Shown here one piece after another: positions 35,918 to 45,530 of a DNA stretch of 64,000 bases (position 1 is the stretch's first letter; every line of letters begins with the position of its first letter). The notes below the pieces were generated by a model that made no database searches, had not been told where the DNA came from, and saw only the letters and a list, made by a program, of their open reading frames with translations. The DNA lies in contig JANQRH010000025.1 of NCBI GenBank assembly GCA_028284625.1, positions 1-64,000 on the forward strand, read 5' to 3'. Source of the DNA: Afifellaceae bacterium (GTDB lineage Bacteria > Pseudomonadota > Alphaproteobacteria > Rhizobiales > Afifellaceae). Made by a program: the position numbers and the translations under genes.

Positions 35918-37143
35918 GCAGCCTGCCTTCGGCTGCGCGACGCCCGCAGCAATCCGGCGACCGCGTCGATGCCGGGCTCCGAAGAAAACTTCATGCGTAC
36001 ATGTTTGGCGCCGGCCGTCGCAAGGCGCTGCCGCAGGGCCGGCTTACTCAAGAGATGCCGCAGGGCATCGGCCAGCGCGTTTGGATCGCGCTGCGGAACC
36101 AGCCATCCGGTTCGCCCGTGCGTGACAAGCTCCGGGATGCCGGACACGTCGGTGGCGAGCACGGGTACGGCAAAGGCCTGCGCCTCCATCAGAACATTCG
36201 GCAGACCGTCGCGGTCGCCGGAGGCGGTGAGGCGGGAGGGCAGCACAAAAAGATCGGCGCGGCTGAGAAGGTCGAAGATGAAGCTCCGGTCCTGCGCGCC
36301 GTGCCACGTCACCCGCTTGGCGATGCCGAGCGTCTCCGCCTGGCGCTTCAGTCGATCCGAAAGCTGACCGCCGCCGGCATGTTCGAAACGCCACGGCAGG
36401 CTGTCGCCCAACGCTGCAAGCGCGGTGAGAAGATCGGCATAGCCCTTCTTTTCCACCGCGCGGCCGATGGAGACCATAACGAGCGGATCGCGCTCGGTAT
36501 GGTCCCGCTCAGGGACGGGCGGGAAACGCGAGAAGTCGAGCCCGTGATAGACGAGATGCAGCTTGTCCGGCGTCCGGCTCAGTGAGCGCAGATAATCAAG
36601 ATTGGCGCGCGTGCAGGTCACGCCCCACGCCGCCTCGGCGAGCTTCTCCTTCAACTCCCACTCAGGCGAGGTCCAGATGTCCTTCGCATGCGCGGAGAAC
36701 GACCAGCCAAGCCCTCGGATCAAGGCCGCATAGCGTGCCACCGATGCCGGCGTGTGAAGGAAGTGCGTGTAAAGCCAATCGACGTCGGCCGGCAGTTCGC
36801 GCGCCAGCACGCAGGCCTGACCGAAGCGCCTTTGACGGTTGGCCGAGCCGTCGCGCTTCAAATCGCGCTCATAGGCCTGAAGCGCGGTGGCGAAGCCCGG
36901 CTGTGCTTCCGCCCAGCGGCGCCCGGCCCGTACACGCGCCGGCTCGTCCTTCAGATATTCCGGCAGATAGAGCACGTCCGCGGCGATCTCGCGGTTGATG
37001 TCGTGCTGCTTGGTCTCGGTCGGGTGACGGAGCGACACGATGAGCTGGCTGACGCCGCGTTTTTCCAGCCCCAGGATCTCCTGCGCGATGAACGTCTCTG
37101 AAAGGCGGGGATAGCCCTTCACGAGCGTGGCGATCCGGTTCAT
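35914..37143 (-). CDS. Group 1 (GT4) glycosyltransferase
   Basis: 409 residues, GT-B fold. The N-terminus KGYPRLSETFIAQEIL and the C-terminal donor motif GIPELVTHGRTGWLVPQ with E in EAQAFAVPVLATD are typical of GT4 retaining enzymes, using a nucleotide sugar to build a polysaccharide or lipid-linked glycan. It is transcribed with the following deacetylase (overlap ATGA) and divergently from the lyase gene; both promoters must lie within the 63-base gap. Confidence 0.88.
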   Translation of the reverse strand: MNRIATLVKGYPRLSETFIAQEILGLEKRGVSQLIVSLRHPTETKQHDINREIAADVLYLPEYLKDEPARVRAGRRWAEAQPGFATALQAYERDLKRDGSANRQRRFGQACVLARELPADVDWLYTHFLHTPASVARYAALIRGLGWSFSAHAKDIWTSPEWELKEKLAEAAWGVTCTRANLDYLRSLSRTPDKLHLVYHGLDFSRFPPVPERDHTERDPLVMVSIGRAVEKKGYADLLTALAALGDSLPWRFEHAGGGQLSDRLKRQAETLGIAKRVTWHGAQDRSFIFDLLSRADLFVLPSRLTASGDRDGLPNVLMEAQAFAVPVLATDVSGIPELVTHGRTGWLVPQRDPNALADALRHLLSKPALRQRLATAGAKHVRMKFSSEPGIDAVAGLLRASRSRRQAA

Positions 37144-37206
37144 GGTCTGTCGCCTCCTGGTGGCCCCGCGTTTGGGCGCCTGCGGCCGCTATTTGGGATA
37201 GGAACC

Positions 37207-37950
37207 GTGCTCACCACAAGTCACACTGAACCGGGAGCCTTCGAGACGGTGCATCTCGATTTCGAGAGCGGCACGTTTGATGGCTGGAGCGTCAAGCGGC
37301 TTTCCAGCGAGCATTCGGCGGAGATCCAGTCCGAAATCGTGCGCACCGGCACGCGCGCCTGCCGCTTTGAGCTCCGGCCCGGCGACTATGTCTCGCAAGG
37401 CCACCGCGCCGAGTTGCGCGATCCTTACAACGTCGTGTGGGACGAGGAGGTCTGGTACGGCTTCAGCACCTTCATCGCGCCGGACTTCGAGCTGCAGGAG
37501 ACGATCGGCTGCGTGCTCGCGCAATGGCACGACCAGGCCAAGCTCGGCGATCCCTCCGGTAAGCCGCCGATCGCCATGCGCTATCGCGGCGACCGGCTCA
37601 TCTTCACCGGCGCCTATGGTCGCGTCGCCGGGCCGGTGCCCGACACGCGCTACGAGTTCGCCAGCATCCCCGATTTTCCCAAGGGCGTGTGGCACGATTT
37701 CGTTTTCCGCGTCTTCTGGTCACGACATGGCATCTCCGAGATTGAGGCGTGGCTCGGCAAGGAGACGATCATCGATTGGCGTGGGCCGCTCGCCTACGAG
37801 AACGAGGTCGACGGCCCGTATTTCAAGCTCGGGCTCTACTGGTCGCCGCCGGGGCCGAAGCCCATCGTCGCCTATCACGACAATTACAGCCGCGGGCATT
37901 CCTTCGCCGAGGTCGATCCCTCCGTTCAGCACATGGCGGCTGGCGCGTGA
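37207..37950 (+). CDS. Polysaccharide lyase-fold protein (heparin-lyase-I-like)
   Basis: 247 residues beginning at GTG after GATAGGAACC. The sequence is that of the jelly-roll polysaccharide lyase family (PF14099): FESGTFDGWSVKR, GHRAELRDPYNV, the long strand EVWYGFSTFIAP, VWHDFVFRVFWS and YFKLGLYWSPPG. Such enzymes break uronic-acid-containing chains by beta-elimination. There is no signal peptide, unusual for a lyase, so it may stay inside, be released another way, or only bind glycan. Its stop overlaps the next start (GTGA). Confidence 0.75.
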   Translation: MLTTSHTEPGAFETVHLDFESGTFDGWSVKRLSSEHSAEIQSEIVRTGTRACRFELRPGDYVSQGHRAELRDPYNVVWDEEVWYGFSTFIAPDFELQETIGCVLAQWHDQAKLGDPSGKPPIAMRYRGDRLIFTGAYGRVAGPVPDTRYEFASIPDFPKGVWHDFVFRVFWSRHGISEIEAWLGKETIIDWRGPLAYENEVDGPYFKLGLYWSPPGPKPIVAYHDNYSRGHSFAEVDPSVQHMAAGA

Positions 37951-39218
37951 CCGAAATGCGTTGCGCCCTGGCGATCCTGCCGCAGGCTGCGGGCGACCCT
38001 AAGCGACTGCTCAAATCACTTGCAGCGGCGAAGGCCGTTGGCCTGGGCGATCTCGGCGATGTCGAGCCGCTTGAGTTGGCGCAGGACGGTTCGGTGCCCG
38101 AAGTGCTTCGCGCCGCGGCCGATCAGGCATCGGCCGGAGGATTTGACTGGCTCCTGGCTGTGGGGGCAGCGGAGACATTGGCGCCTGACATCTTCGTGAA
38201 GACAGCGCCGGCGCTCCGTCTGCACGACGCAATCTGGGGCGCTGCAGCGATTGCATCGGATAAATCAACGCTACCCAAGGTCGAGCGCATCACGCGGCTT
38301 GCAGCGCAAGATTTGCCGACTTTCTTTCACGCAGCGCTCAGATGGTGGATCGGCCCCACGCATTTTGTGCGCCCGGCGGTTGCCGTGGAGGCGACCCGGC
38401 GGTCAGCCAGCTATGCCGACTACCTCTATGCAATGTGGAAGAGCCATCGCTGCTACAAGACCGCGCAAGCGCTCACGCTGTTTCAAAGTGCCGTGCCGCC
38501 GGTGGCGGAGAGCGATCGCGAGCGCTTGATCGACATCTTGGAGGCGGAGCCGGCCTTCATGCCGATCGGCTTTGGCGGCGAGGTTTTTCATCTGCCCTAT
38601 ACCGGGCTCAATCCCGTTATCGAGCGGGAGCAGATGCGCGGATTGTTCTTCGAGCACGAGGAGTTGGTGTTTCTTGCCGAACGGCTGCCGCGCGGCATGC
38701 AGATTCTCGATGTCGGTGCAAATACCGGTAATCACACGGTTTTCTTCGCCGGACCGATGGAGGCGGAGCGCGTCATCCCGATCGAGCCGCTGCCGCGCGC
38801 GGCCACGGCGATCCGCGCCACCGTCGCAAAGAACGGCCTCGCCAATGTCGACATGTCGCATCTGGGCAAGGCGGTCGGCGCCGGCGAGGGCACCCTGCGC
38901 CCCATTCACTCAAAGACCGCCGGCCTCGGCGCAACACATTTCATCGCCGATCCGGCCGGCGACGTACCACTTGTCACGCTCGATGCGTTAGAGACGGGCC
39001 GGGTGGGCTTTCTCAAGCTTGACGTTGAAGGGATGGAGATGGACGTGCTTGCCGGCGCGGCAGCGCTCATCGCTGCTCACCGTCCCGTGCTCTACGTTGA
39101 GGTTGTAGACACGGCAATCGCTCGTTTCATGGCCTGGGTCGATGCTCATGATTATCGCATCGAAAAGCTCTTTCCCGACAAGACCCATTGCAATTACCTT
39201 CTCACTCCGTCGGATTGA
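37947..39218 (+). CDS. FkbM family methyltransferase with an N-terminal extension
   Basis: 423 residues. The C-terminal half (from about 245) has SAM-binding ILDVGANTGNHTVFFAG, a Glu in IPIEPLP, and the FkbM pattern VTLDALETGRVGFLKLDVEG and HRPVLYVEV. FkbM enzymes O-methylate sugars or polyketides. The first about 230 residues are not recognised: an Ala-rich lead, then a part with PTFFHAALRWWIGP that could be a second, glycan-related domain. It overlaps the lyase gene by four bases, so the two are coupled. The GTG at 37947 is chosen over an ATG at 37956. Confidence 0.82.
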   Translation: MTEMRCALAILPQAAGDPKRLLKSLAAAKAVGLGDLGDVEPLELAQDGSVPEVLRAAADQASAGGFDWLLAVGAAETLAPDIFVKTAPALRLHDAIWGAAAIASDKSTLPKVERITRLAAQDLPTFFHAALRWWIGPTHFVRPAVAVEATRRSASYADYLYAMWKSHRCYKTAQALTLFQSAVPPVAESDRERLIDILEAEPAFMPIGFGGEVFHLPYTGLNPVIEREQMRGLFFEHEELVFLAERLPRGMQILDVGANTGNHTVFFAGPMEAERVIPIEPLPRAATAIRATVAKNGLANVDMSHLGKAVGAGEGTLRPIHSKTAGLGATHFIADPAGDVPLVTLDALETGRVGFLKLDVEGMEMDVLAGAAALIAAHRPVLYVEVVDTAIARFMAWVDAHDYRIEKLFPDKTHCNYLLTPSD

Positions 39219-39235
39219 CCAAGAAAGGTTCAGGG

Positions 39236-41158
39236 ATGGCGCTTCGAACAGCACTTAGCCTGGCAACGCTCCTTGTCTTTGGAGCTGGGGGGATTGGAAG
39301 CGGGCTGGCTGAGACTGCTGTCCCGGATTTGGTGGAGCCGCCATTTCTTGAAGCGGCGGTGGCGTCGGGCGATTTGCCGCCTGTGGCGGAGCGCGTTCCG
39401 GAGCGGCCCATGGTGGTCAGCTACGGGGGCGGGGACAAAGAGCCCGGCCAGTATGGCGGCACGCTGCGCCTGATCGGCGGCAGCGCCAAAGACACCCGGC
39501 TCATGGTGATCTACGGCTATGCGCGGCTGGTGACCTACACGCCCGACTACGCGATCGTTCCCGATATCGCTGAAAGCGTGGAGGTGGAGGACGACCGCGT
39601 CTTCACCATCCGTCTCAGGCCCGGACACAAATGGTCGGACGGAGCGCCGTTCACGTCGGAGGATTTCCGTTTCTATTGGGAGGACATGGGCAACGACGCG
39701 GAGGTTTCACGCTTCGGGCCGCCGAAGGAGCTCTTGGTCGACGGCGAGCGGCCGACCGTCGAGTATCCCGATGAGCTGACGATCCGGTACAGCTGGTCGA
39801 AACCCAATCCGTTCTTCCTTCCGGCACTCGCGGCCGCACAGCCGGTCGAGATCTTCAGGCCGTCGCATTATCTGAAGCAGTTCCACGCGCGATACGCCGG
39901 CCAGGAGACCGTCGACAAGATGGCGGAGGAGGCGGGTCAGCGGAACTGGGTCTCGCACCTTTATCGCAAGGACCGGTCCTATCGGAACGACAATCTGGAC
40001 TATCCGACGCTTCAGCCCTGGGTGCTGAGGACGCAGCCGCCGTCCGACCGCTATCACTTCGAGCGCAATCCCTATTATCACCGCGTCGACGAGGCCGGCC
40101 ATCAGCTTCCCTATATCGATGCCGTGGCGCTGGCGATTGCCAGTTCGGACCTGATCCCGGCCAAGGTGGCGAGCGGCGAATCCGATCTGCAGGGACGGTA
40201 TCTGGCGTTCTCCAACTTCACCTTCCTGAAGGAGGCGGAGGAGCGCAGCGGCTATAAGGTGCGCCGCTGGCTGGCGACCAAGGGCGCCCGCATGGCGCTC
40301 TATCCCAATCTCAACGTCGCTGATCCGGTATTCAAGGATCTGTTCCGAGAGGCCGATTTCCGCCGCGCGCTGTCGGTGGCCATCGATCGCGACGACATCA
40401 ACAACACCATCTTCTATGGTGTCGCGAGCCCGTCCAACAACACGGTTGTGGCGGAGTCGCCGCTCTTCCGCGACGAGTACCGTACGCAATGGACTGAGTT
40501 CGATCCGGAACTGGCGGACGAGTTGCTGGACGGCCTGGGGCTAGCGGAGCGCGACGACGACGGCATTCGCCTGCTGCCGAACGGAGAGCCGCTGCAGATC
40601 GTCGTGGAGACCGCCGGTGAATCGACCGAGCAGATCGATGTGTTGCAGCTCGTCAAGGAACACTGGGCGGATATCGGCGTGTCGCTGTTCATCAAGCCGT
40701 CGCAGCGCGAGGTCTTCTACAACCGCATCGCGGCCGGCGAGACGCAAATCGCCGTGTGGGTGGGACTTGAGAACGCGCTGCTGAGGGCCTCGATGAGTCC
40801 GGCGGAATTCGCTCCCCAAACGCCGGATCAGTTCCAATGGCCGGCCTGGGGGCTGTGGGCGCAGACCAGCGGCCAGATGGGCGAAGAGCCTGACCTGGGA
40901 GCCGTCCTCAAGCTGATTGAGCTGAACGGCAAATGGAGCGAGGCCACGACTGAGGAGGCGCGCGAGGAGGCTTGGCACGAATTGCTTGAGTTATGGACCG
41001 ATCAGGTCTTCACGATCGGCATCGTCTCCGGCGTGGAGCAGCTCGTCGTGGTCAGCGACCGGTTGCGCAACGTGCCGGAGCGCGGCACCTACAATTACAA
41101 TCCCGGCGCCTATTTCGGCATGTATCGGCCCGATACGTTCTGGTTCGCCGGACAATAG
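39236..41158 (+). CDS. Peptide/opine-type ABC transporter substrate-binding protein (large)
   Basis: 640 residues of SBP family 5, larger than oppA at 18418 (529). Signal peptide (LATLLVFGAGGIGSGLAE), then an unusual lead (PDLVEPPFLEAAVASGD) ending YGGTLRLIGGS, RLRPGHKWSDGAPFTSEDF and RRALSVAIDRDDI. The long lead is shared by a group of alphaproteobacterial binding proteins. The ATG at 39236 follows AAAGGTTCAGGG. It starts an operon with two permeases; no ATPase follows on this strand. Confidence 0.9.
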   Translation: MALRTALSLATLLVFGAGGIGSGLAETAVPDLVEPPFLEAAVASGDLPPVAERVPERPMVVSYGGGDKEPGQYGGTLRLIGGSAKDTRLMVIYGYARLVTYTPDYAIVPDIAESVEVEDDRVFTIRLRPGHKWSDGAPFTSEDFRFYWEDMGNDAEVSRFGPPKELLVDGERPTVEYPDELTIRYSWSKPNPFFLPALAAAQPVEIFRPSHYLKQFHARYAGQETVDKMAEEAGQRNWVSHLYRKDRSYRNDNLDYPTLQPWVLRTQPPSDRYHFERNPYYHRVDEAGHQLPYIDAVALAIASSDLIPAKVASGESDLQGRYLAFSNFTFLKEAEERSGYKVRRWLATKGARMALYPNLNVADPVFKDLFREADFRRALSVAIDRDDINNTIFYGVASPSNNTVVAESPLFRDEYRTQWTEFDPELADELLDGLGLAERDDDGIRLLPNGEPLQIVVETAGESTEQIDVLQLVKEHWADIGVSLFIKPSQREVFYNRIAAGETQIAVWVGLENALLRASMSPAEFAPQTPDQFQWPAWGLWAQTSGQMGEEPDLGAVLKLIELNGKWSEATTEEAREEAWHELLELWTDQVFTIGIVSGVEQLVVVSDRLRNVPERGTYNYNPGAYFGMYRPDTFWFAGQ

Positions 41159-41170
41159 GCGGTCTGATCC

Positions 41171-42169
41171 GTGCTCAGCTTTCTGGTTCGCCGCCTGATC
41201 ACGATGGTATGGACGCTGCTCGGTATCAGCGTCCTGGTCTTCGTCATCATCCAGCTGCCGCCGGGCGATTATCTGACCACCTATATCGCCGAGATCCAGG
41301 CCTCCGGCGAGCGCGTCGCGGAAGAGAAGATCGCGTTCCTGCGCGAGCAATACGGCCTCGACCTCCCGATGTGGCAGCAATATCTGGTGTGGGTCACCGG
41401 GCTGCTGCAGGGCGATCTCGGCTTTTCCTTCGAGTACAACCAGCCCGTCGCCGACGTGATCGGCGACCGCATGTTCCTGACGCTAGTGCTGAACTTCTTC
41501 ACGGTGCTCTTCATCTACGTCGTGTCGTTTCCCATCGGCGTATACGCCGCGACGCATCAATACAGCGCCGGCGACCACACGCTTTCCTTCATCGGGTTCA
41601 TCGGATTGGCGACGCCCAACTTTCTGCTCGCGCTGATCCTGCTCTATCTCGCGAACGTCTGGTTCGGCACGTCCATCGGCGGGCTGATGGATCCCGAATA
41701 CATCGACCAGCCTTGGAGCGTCGGCAAAGCGTTGTCGGTGCTGGAGCATATGTGGATACCGGTGGTCGTTATCGGAACATCCGGCACCGCCGGAATGATC
41801 CGACGGCTCCGCGCCAACTTGCTCGACGAGCTGCAGAAGCAATATGTCACTACCGCACGCGCCAAAGGCGCGCCGGAAGGGCGCGTGCTTAGGCGCTATC
41901 CGCTGCGCATGGCGCTGAACCCCTTCATCGCCGATATCGGCAGTCTGCTGCCGCAGATCGTCTCCGGCTCGGTGATCGTGTCCGCGGTCATGTCGTTGCC
42001 GACGACCGGCCCGATGCTTCTATCGTCGCTGCAAAGTCAGGACATGTACCTCGCCGGTTCGTTCCTGATGTTCCTCGCGGTTCTGACCGTCGTCGGCATG
42101 TTGGTCTCCGACATTCTGCTCGCCGTGCTTGATCCGCGCATCCGGCTCGCCGGGGGAGGGGCCCGGTGA
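41171..42169 (+). CDS. Dipeptide/oligopeptide-type ABC permease (DppB-like)
   Basis: 332 residues. The start MLSFLVRRLITMVWTLLGIS is typical of DppB/OppB, with six helices and the coupling loop DELQKQYVTTARAKGAPEG. A 60-residue segment between helices 1 and 2 faces the periplasm (EIQASGERVAEEKIAFLREQ). It overlaps the next gene by four bases (GTGA). Confidence 0.92.
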   Translation: MLSFLVRRLITMVWTLLGISVLVFVIIQLPPGDYLTTYIAEIQASGERVAEEKIAFLREQYGLDLPMWQQYLVWVTGLLQGDLGFSFEYNQPVADVIGDRMFLTLVLNFFTVLFIYVVSFPIGVYAATHQYSAGDHTLSFIGFIGLATPNFLLALILLYLANVWFGTSIGGLMDPEYIDQPWSVGKALSVLEHMWIPVVVIGTSGTAGMIRRLRANLLDELQKQYVTTARAKGAPEGRVLRRYPLRMALNPFIADIGSLLPQIVSGSVIVSAVMSLPTTGPMLLSSLQSQDMYLAGSFLMFLAVLTVVGMLVSDILLAVLDPRIRLAGGGAR

Positions 42170-43335
42170 GCGATAAGGTGAGCGCCAAGCTGGACCATTA
42201 CGTTTCGCAGGAGACGTTCGACCCCGAAGCCACCATGGCCGCCGGGTCGGCGCCGTCGGAAAAGTATCTCAAGGCGTCGCAGACCCAGATCATCTGGTGG
42301 CGTTTCCTGCGTCATCGCTTGGCCGTCGTCTCGCTCGTCGTGCTCGGCCTTTGCTATTTCTCGGTGCTCATCTCCGAGGTCATCGCGCCTTACGGCTTGC
42401 TCACACGCTCCTCGTCCCACGTGTTCGCGCCGCCGCAGCGCGTGCACTTCATCCACGAAGGTCGCTTCATCGGCCCGTTCGTCTATCCGCTCAATTTCGA
42501 GCTCGACTTGGAAACGCTGAAGCGGGAATACACGCCCGACACGTCCGATCCGCAACCTATTCGCTTCTTCTGCTTCGGCGAGGAATACGATTTCTGGGGC
42601 TTGTTTGACGGCAGCTTCCACCTGGTGTGCCCACCGAAAAACGGCACATTGTTCCTGCTCGGCACCGACAAGCTGGGCCGCGACATGTTCTCCCGGCTGA
42701 TATACGGCGCGCGAATATCGCTCACCATCGGTCTGATCGGGGTGACGCTGAGCTACGCGATCGGCATCGTCGTGGGTGGCATTGCCGGCTATTTCGGCGG
42801 CATTTTCGATTCCATCGTCCAGCGCATCACCGAGGTCCTTCGCTCCATTCCTGAGCTGCCGTTGTGGATGGCTCTATCTGCGGCGCTGCCCGTCACATGG
42901 GACCCACGCCTGATCTATCTCGGGATCACCGTCATTCTGGCGCTGCTTGATTGGCCATCGATTGCGCGCGCAGTGCGCTCAAAGCTTTTCGCATTGCGCG
43001 AGGAGGATTACGTCGCCGCAGCGGAGATGATGGGCGCCAAGCCATCGCGCATCATCGCAAAGCACCTCCTGCCGAACTTCACGTCGCATCTGATCGCCTC
43101 CGCCTCGCTTACCATCCCGTCCATGATCCTGGCGGAGACGGCGCTCTCCTTCCTCGGCCTCGGCCTCAGGCCGCCGATCACGTCGTGGGGCGTGCTCCTC
43201 AACGAGGCGCAGAACATTGAGGCGGTGGCGCTTTATCCGTGGCTGATGGCGCCGATGGTGCCGGTGATGGTGATCGTGCTCGCCTTCTCATTCCTTGGCG
43301 ACGGTCTGCGCGACGCGATCGACCCGCACGATTAG
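42166..43335 (+). CDS. Dipeptide/oligopeptide-type ABC permease (DppC-like) with insert
   Basis: 389 residues, longer than usual. A cytoplasmic lead of about 40 residues precedes helix 1; a soluble insert of about 110 residues after it (VFAPPQRVHFIHEGRF to SFHLVCPPKNG) precedes the conserved GTDKLGRDMFSRLIYGA. The coupling loop is AAEMMGAKPSRIIAKHLLPN. The gene ends this operon. The same kind of insert occurs in the OppC at 20960. Confidence 0.92.
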   Translation: MSDKVSAKLDHYVSQETFDPEATMAAGSAPSEKYLKASQTQIIWWRFLRHRLAVVSLVVLGLCYFSVLISEVIAPYGLLTRSSSHVFAPPQRVHFIHEGRFIGPFVYPLNFELDLETLKREYTPDTSDPQPIRFFCFGEEYDFWGLFDGSFHLVCPPKNGTLFLLGTDKLGRDMFSRLIYGARISLTIGLIGVTLSYAIGIVVGGIAGYFGGIFDSIVQRITEVLRSIPELPLWMALSAALPVTWDPRLIYLGITVILALLDWPSIARAVRSKLFALREEDYVAAAEMMGAKPSRIIAKHLLPNFTSHLIASASLTIPSMILAETALSFLGLGLRPPITSWGVLLNEAQNIEAVALYPWLMAPMVPVMVIVLAFSFLGDGLRDAIDPHD

Positions 43336-43336
43336 C

Positions 43337-43381
43337 GCATGATCCCGAAAAGTGGCGTCCGGTTTTCGGATGAGATCATGC
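43337..43381. repeat. Short rhizobial intergenic palindrome
   Basis: GCATGATCCCGAAAA pairs with TTTTCGGATGAGATCATGC-type arms (GCATGATC/GATCATGC and CCGAAAA/TTTTCGG). This element is seen between genes across rhizobia. It starts two bases after the permease stop and faces the convergent methyltransferase gene. Confidence 0.8.
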
Positions 43382-43397
43382 TCCAGCCAGACAGGCG

Positions 43398-44246
43398 TCA
43401 TGCCTTCAACAGCCACAGGCTCGATTCCTTCGCGCCGGTTTTGAGCTCAAGCTCGCCGGCGACGCTGACGGCGACCGCTTCGGCCATGCGCGTCGCTGCA
43501 TAATGGCTTGACCATAGAAGGCGATAGCCGCTGCCTTGGATGAGGCCGGCGACGCCGAGCTGCTCGTTATAGCCGCGCCATTCCCACTCGGCCGGATAGT
43601 CGTCGGGCAGGAAGATGTCGTGGATATGCACCATCACGCCGGAGGGCAGGCACGGCAGCACATGGTTGAAGAGTAGGTCGACATCCGTGCCCGGCATGAG
43701 GATGTGACTGGAATCGATAAACAGGATGTCGCCTTCGCTGAGCGAATCGAACGGCTGAAGCCCCGCATCCTGCACGATGCCGCGGATCACCGTAGCACCC
43801 GTGCCCTCGATGTCGGCGCGTGGCGCGGGGTCGATTGAAGTGACGGTCGTGGATAGCTCGCCGTCGCGCACGGCGCGGGTCAGGAAGCGCGTTGAGTGGC
43901 CGGAGCCAACCTCGATGATGCGAGCCGGCTTTGCCTGACGCACAAGCACATAGGCCGCGAGCGCGTCGAGGCGCGGAAACCAGTCCTGGTTCCAGCGAGG
44001 TTCCGGCGGCGGGGTTCCTCCGATCCGGTGAAGGTCGTCGGCAAAGGGTGCCGCCGCATCGATCAGCGCCGTGAAGGTCGGCTCGGCCGCAGCAAAGAGC
44101 GCCTCAAGCGCGCCATACGACATGCGCTCGGCATGGGCAGGTACCTGGTCGGCGTAGCGATAGGGGATAAAGAAGCCGCGCTTCTTCGGGCCGAGCAGTG
44201 TCGAAAGCCCGAGCTTCAGCCGCCGCGCCCGGCCGCGCATCAGCAT
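43398..44246 (-). CDS. Class I SAM-dependent methyltransferase
   Basis: 282 residues with a Rossmann methyltransferase core: ARIIEVGSGHSTRFLTRAV, TSIDPAPRADIEG, and a region DILFIDSSHILMPGTDVDLL, as in the Methyltransf_24 group, with a His-rich later motif (VMVHIHDIFLPDD). A basic lead of about 25 residues (RGRARRLKLGLS) could touch membrane or RNA. It is the last of four genes running from 48869 and starts 60 bases after the cyclase. Its acceptor is unknown. Confidence 0.82.
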   Translation of the reverse strand: MLMRGRARRLKLGLSTLLGPKKRGFFIPYRYADQVPAHAERMSYGALEALFAAAEPTFTALIDAAAPFADDLHRIGGTPPPEPRWNQDWFPRLDALAAYVLVRQAKPARIIEVGSGHSTRFLTRAVRDGELSTTVTSIDPAPRADIEGTGATVIRGIVQDAGLQPFDSLSEGDILFIDSSHILMPGTDVDLLFNHVLPCLPSGVMVHIHDIFLPDDYPAEWEWRGYNEQLGVAGLIQGSGYRLLWSSHYAATRMAEAVAVSVAGELELKTGAKESSLWLLKA

Positions 44247-44306
44247 ACTCTCCGGTTGCGGGTCAGGCGTGCGTGAAGCGCATCGTGACGAAGGCGGCGC
44301 ACGGTA

Positions 44307-45530
44307 TCACGCGGCCTCGCGCGCCTTTTCCTCAAGGTAGCCGAAAATCTCCTGCTCCGCGCCGACCCCCTCCAAGGGATGCATGCCCATGGAACGCCAG
44401 CGAGAGGGTTCGATCGCCGCCACTTCCTTTGTCGCAAGCACTCGTGCCCCCAGCGCCTTGGTGAGCTTCTCGATCCGCGCCACCTCAATCACGGTCGGCC
44501 CGATCGCCGAGAACGAGAGCCGCTCCGGCACGCCGATATTGCCGTACATCACTTCGCCGAAGTTCAGCCCGATGCCGTAATTGAAGGTCGCGAGGCCGGC
44601 GGCGCGCCGCTCCTCCATGGTCCGATCGGCGGCGTTGAGCGAATCCTGCAATGCGCCCATGACCCGGCGCGTAACCTCACCACGCTCGTTGTCGTCGTCG
44701 ATCGGAAAGATGCCCAGAACCGCGTCGCCGATGAACTCAAGCACTTCGCCGCCCGTATCGATGACCGGGCGCGCCGCGCATTCGAAGTAGACGTTGAGCA
44801 GCTCCAGAAAGTCATCCGGCGGCATCGTCTCCGCCAGATGCGTGGAGCTCCTGAGGTCGGAGAACCACACAAGCGCGCGGATGCGGTCGCCATCGCCAAG
44901 CCGGATGTTGCCGCGGAACACTTTTCGTCCCGTCAGCTTGCCGAGATAGGCTTCCGTGATGTTGCGGGCCACACGGTCCTGCAGCACGGTTTTTGTCGCG
45001 ATCGCCAGGCGCTGTTGGATACGCTGCAGCCCAGCCAGGTCCTCCTCGGAAAAACCGCCCGGCTGATCGGACGCCCACGACACCAGGATGCCGCGGCGGG
45101 CTTGCGACTCATGCTGCGTGCTTCCGAAGAGCGCGGTCGCCATCAAGATGTAGTCGGTATAGCCCTCCTCGGCGAACTCTTCGAGGATCGGGTAATCGAT
45201 CATCTTGTTGGGCCCGGTCAGACGCCGCCGCATCACCGGGATGTCGTTCTCGATAAGCGCCTGCATCGGGCTGTTCTGCCAGGCATCCGATACGACATCT
45301 TGATGCTCGAACTGGCTGAGCTGAGCCGGCTTGCCACGCCGCCAGATCACGTTCTCCGCTTGGAAGAGCGGATGCAGCGTCGGCCACATCATCGATCCGC
45401 GGCCGACCGGCACGCCGATGGCGGAAAGCCGCAGGCACAGCCCCTCGAAGAGCTCCACGACATCGGGCTCTCCGAGCGCCTGCTCGATGAGCCAGTCACG
45501 CACCTGCTGAAGAAGGCTGGATTCGGCCAT
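44307..45530 (-). CDS. Class III nucleotide cyclase domain protein with a changed active site
   Basis: 407 residues. The first about 200 have no recognised domain (a small-molecule sensor fold is possible). The cyclase domain follows: metal Asp in VWFSDLRSST (D225), second Asp in EFIGDAVLGIF (D269), GLNFGEVMYGNIG, then SAIGPTVIEVARIE. In this group of rhizobial cyclases the last motif normally reads GPxVNEVARIE; Asn stabilises the transition state and is Ile 348 here (codon at 44487-44489, ATT; AAT would be Asn). The metal sites and Arg 352 remain. It could be inactive, a weak cyclase, or a nucleotide sensor. It lies 120 bases after the CNBD gene. Confidence 0.85.
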   Translation of the reverse strand: MAESSLLQQVRDWLIEQALGEPDVVELFEGLCLRLSAIGVPVGRGSMMWPTLHPLFQAENVIWRRGKPAQLSQFEHQDVVSDAWQNSPMQALIENDIPVMRRRLTGPNKMIDYPILEEFAEEGYTDYILMATALFGSTQHESQARRGILVSWASDQPGGFSEEDLAGLQRIQQRLAIATKTVLQDRVARNITEAYLGKLTGRKVFRGNIRLGDGDRIRALVWFSDLRSSTHLAETMPPDDFLELLNVYFECAARPVIDTGGEVLEFIGDAVLGIFPIDDDNERGEVTRRVMGALQDSLNAADRTMEERRAAGLATFNYGIGLNFGEVMYGNIGVPERLSFSAIGPTVIEVARIEKLTKALGARVLATKEVAAIEPSRWRSMGMHPLEGVGAEQEIFGYLEEKAREAA

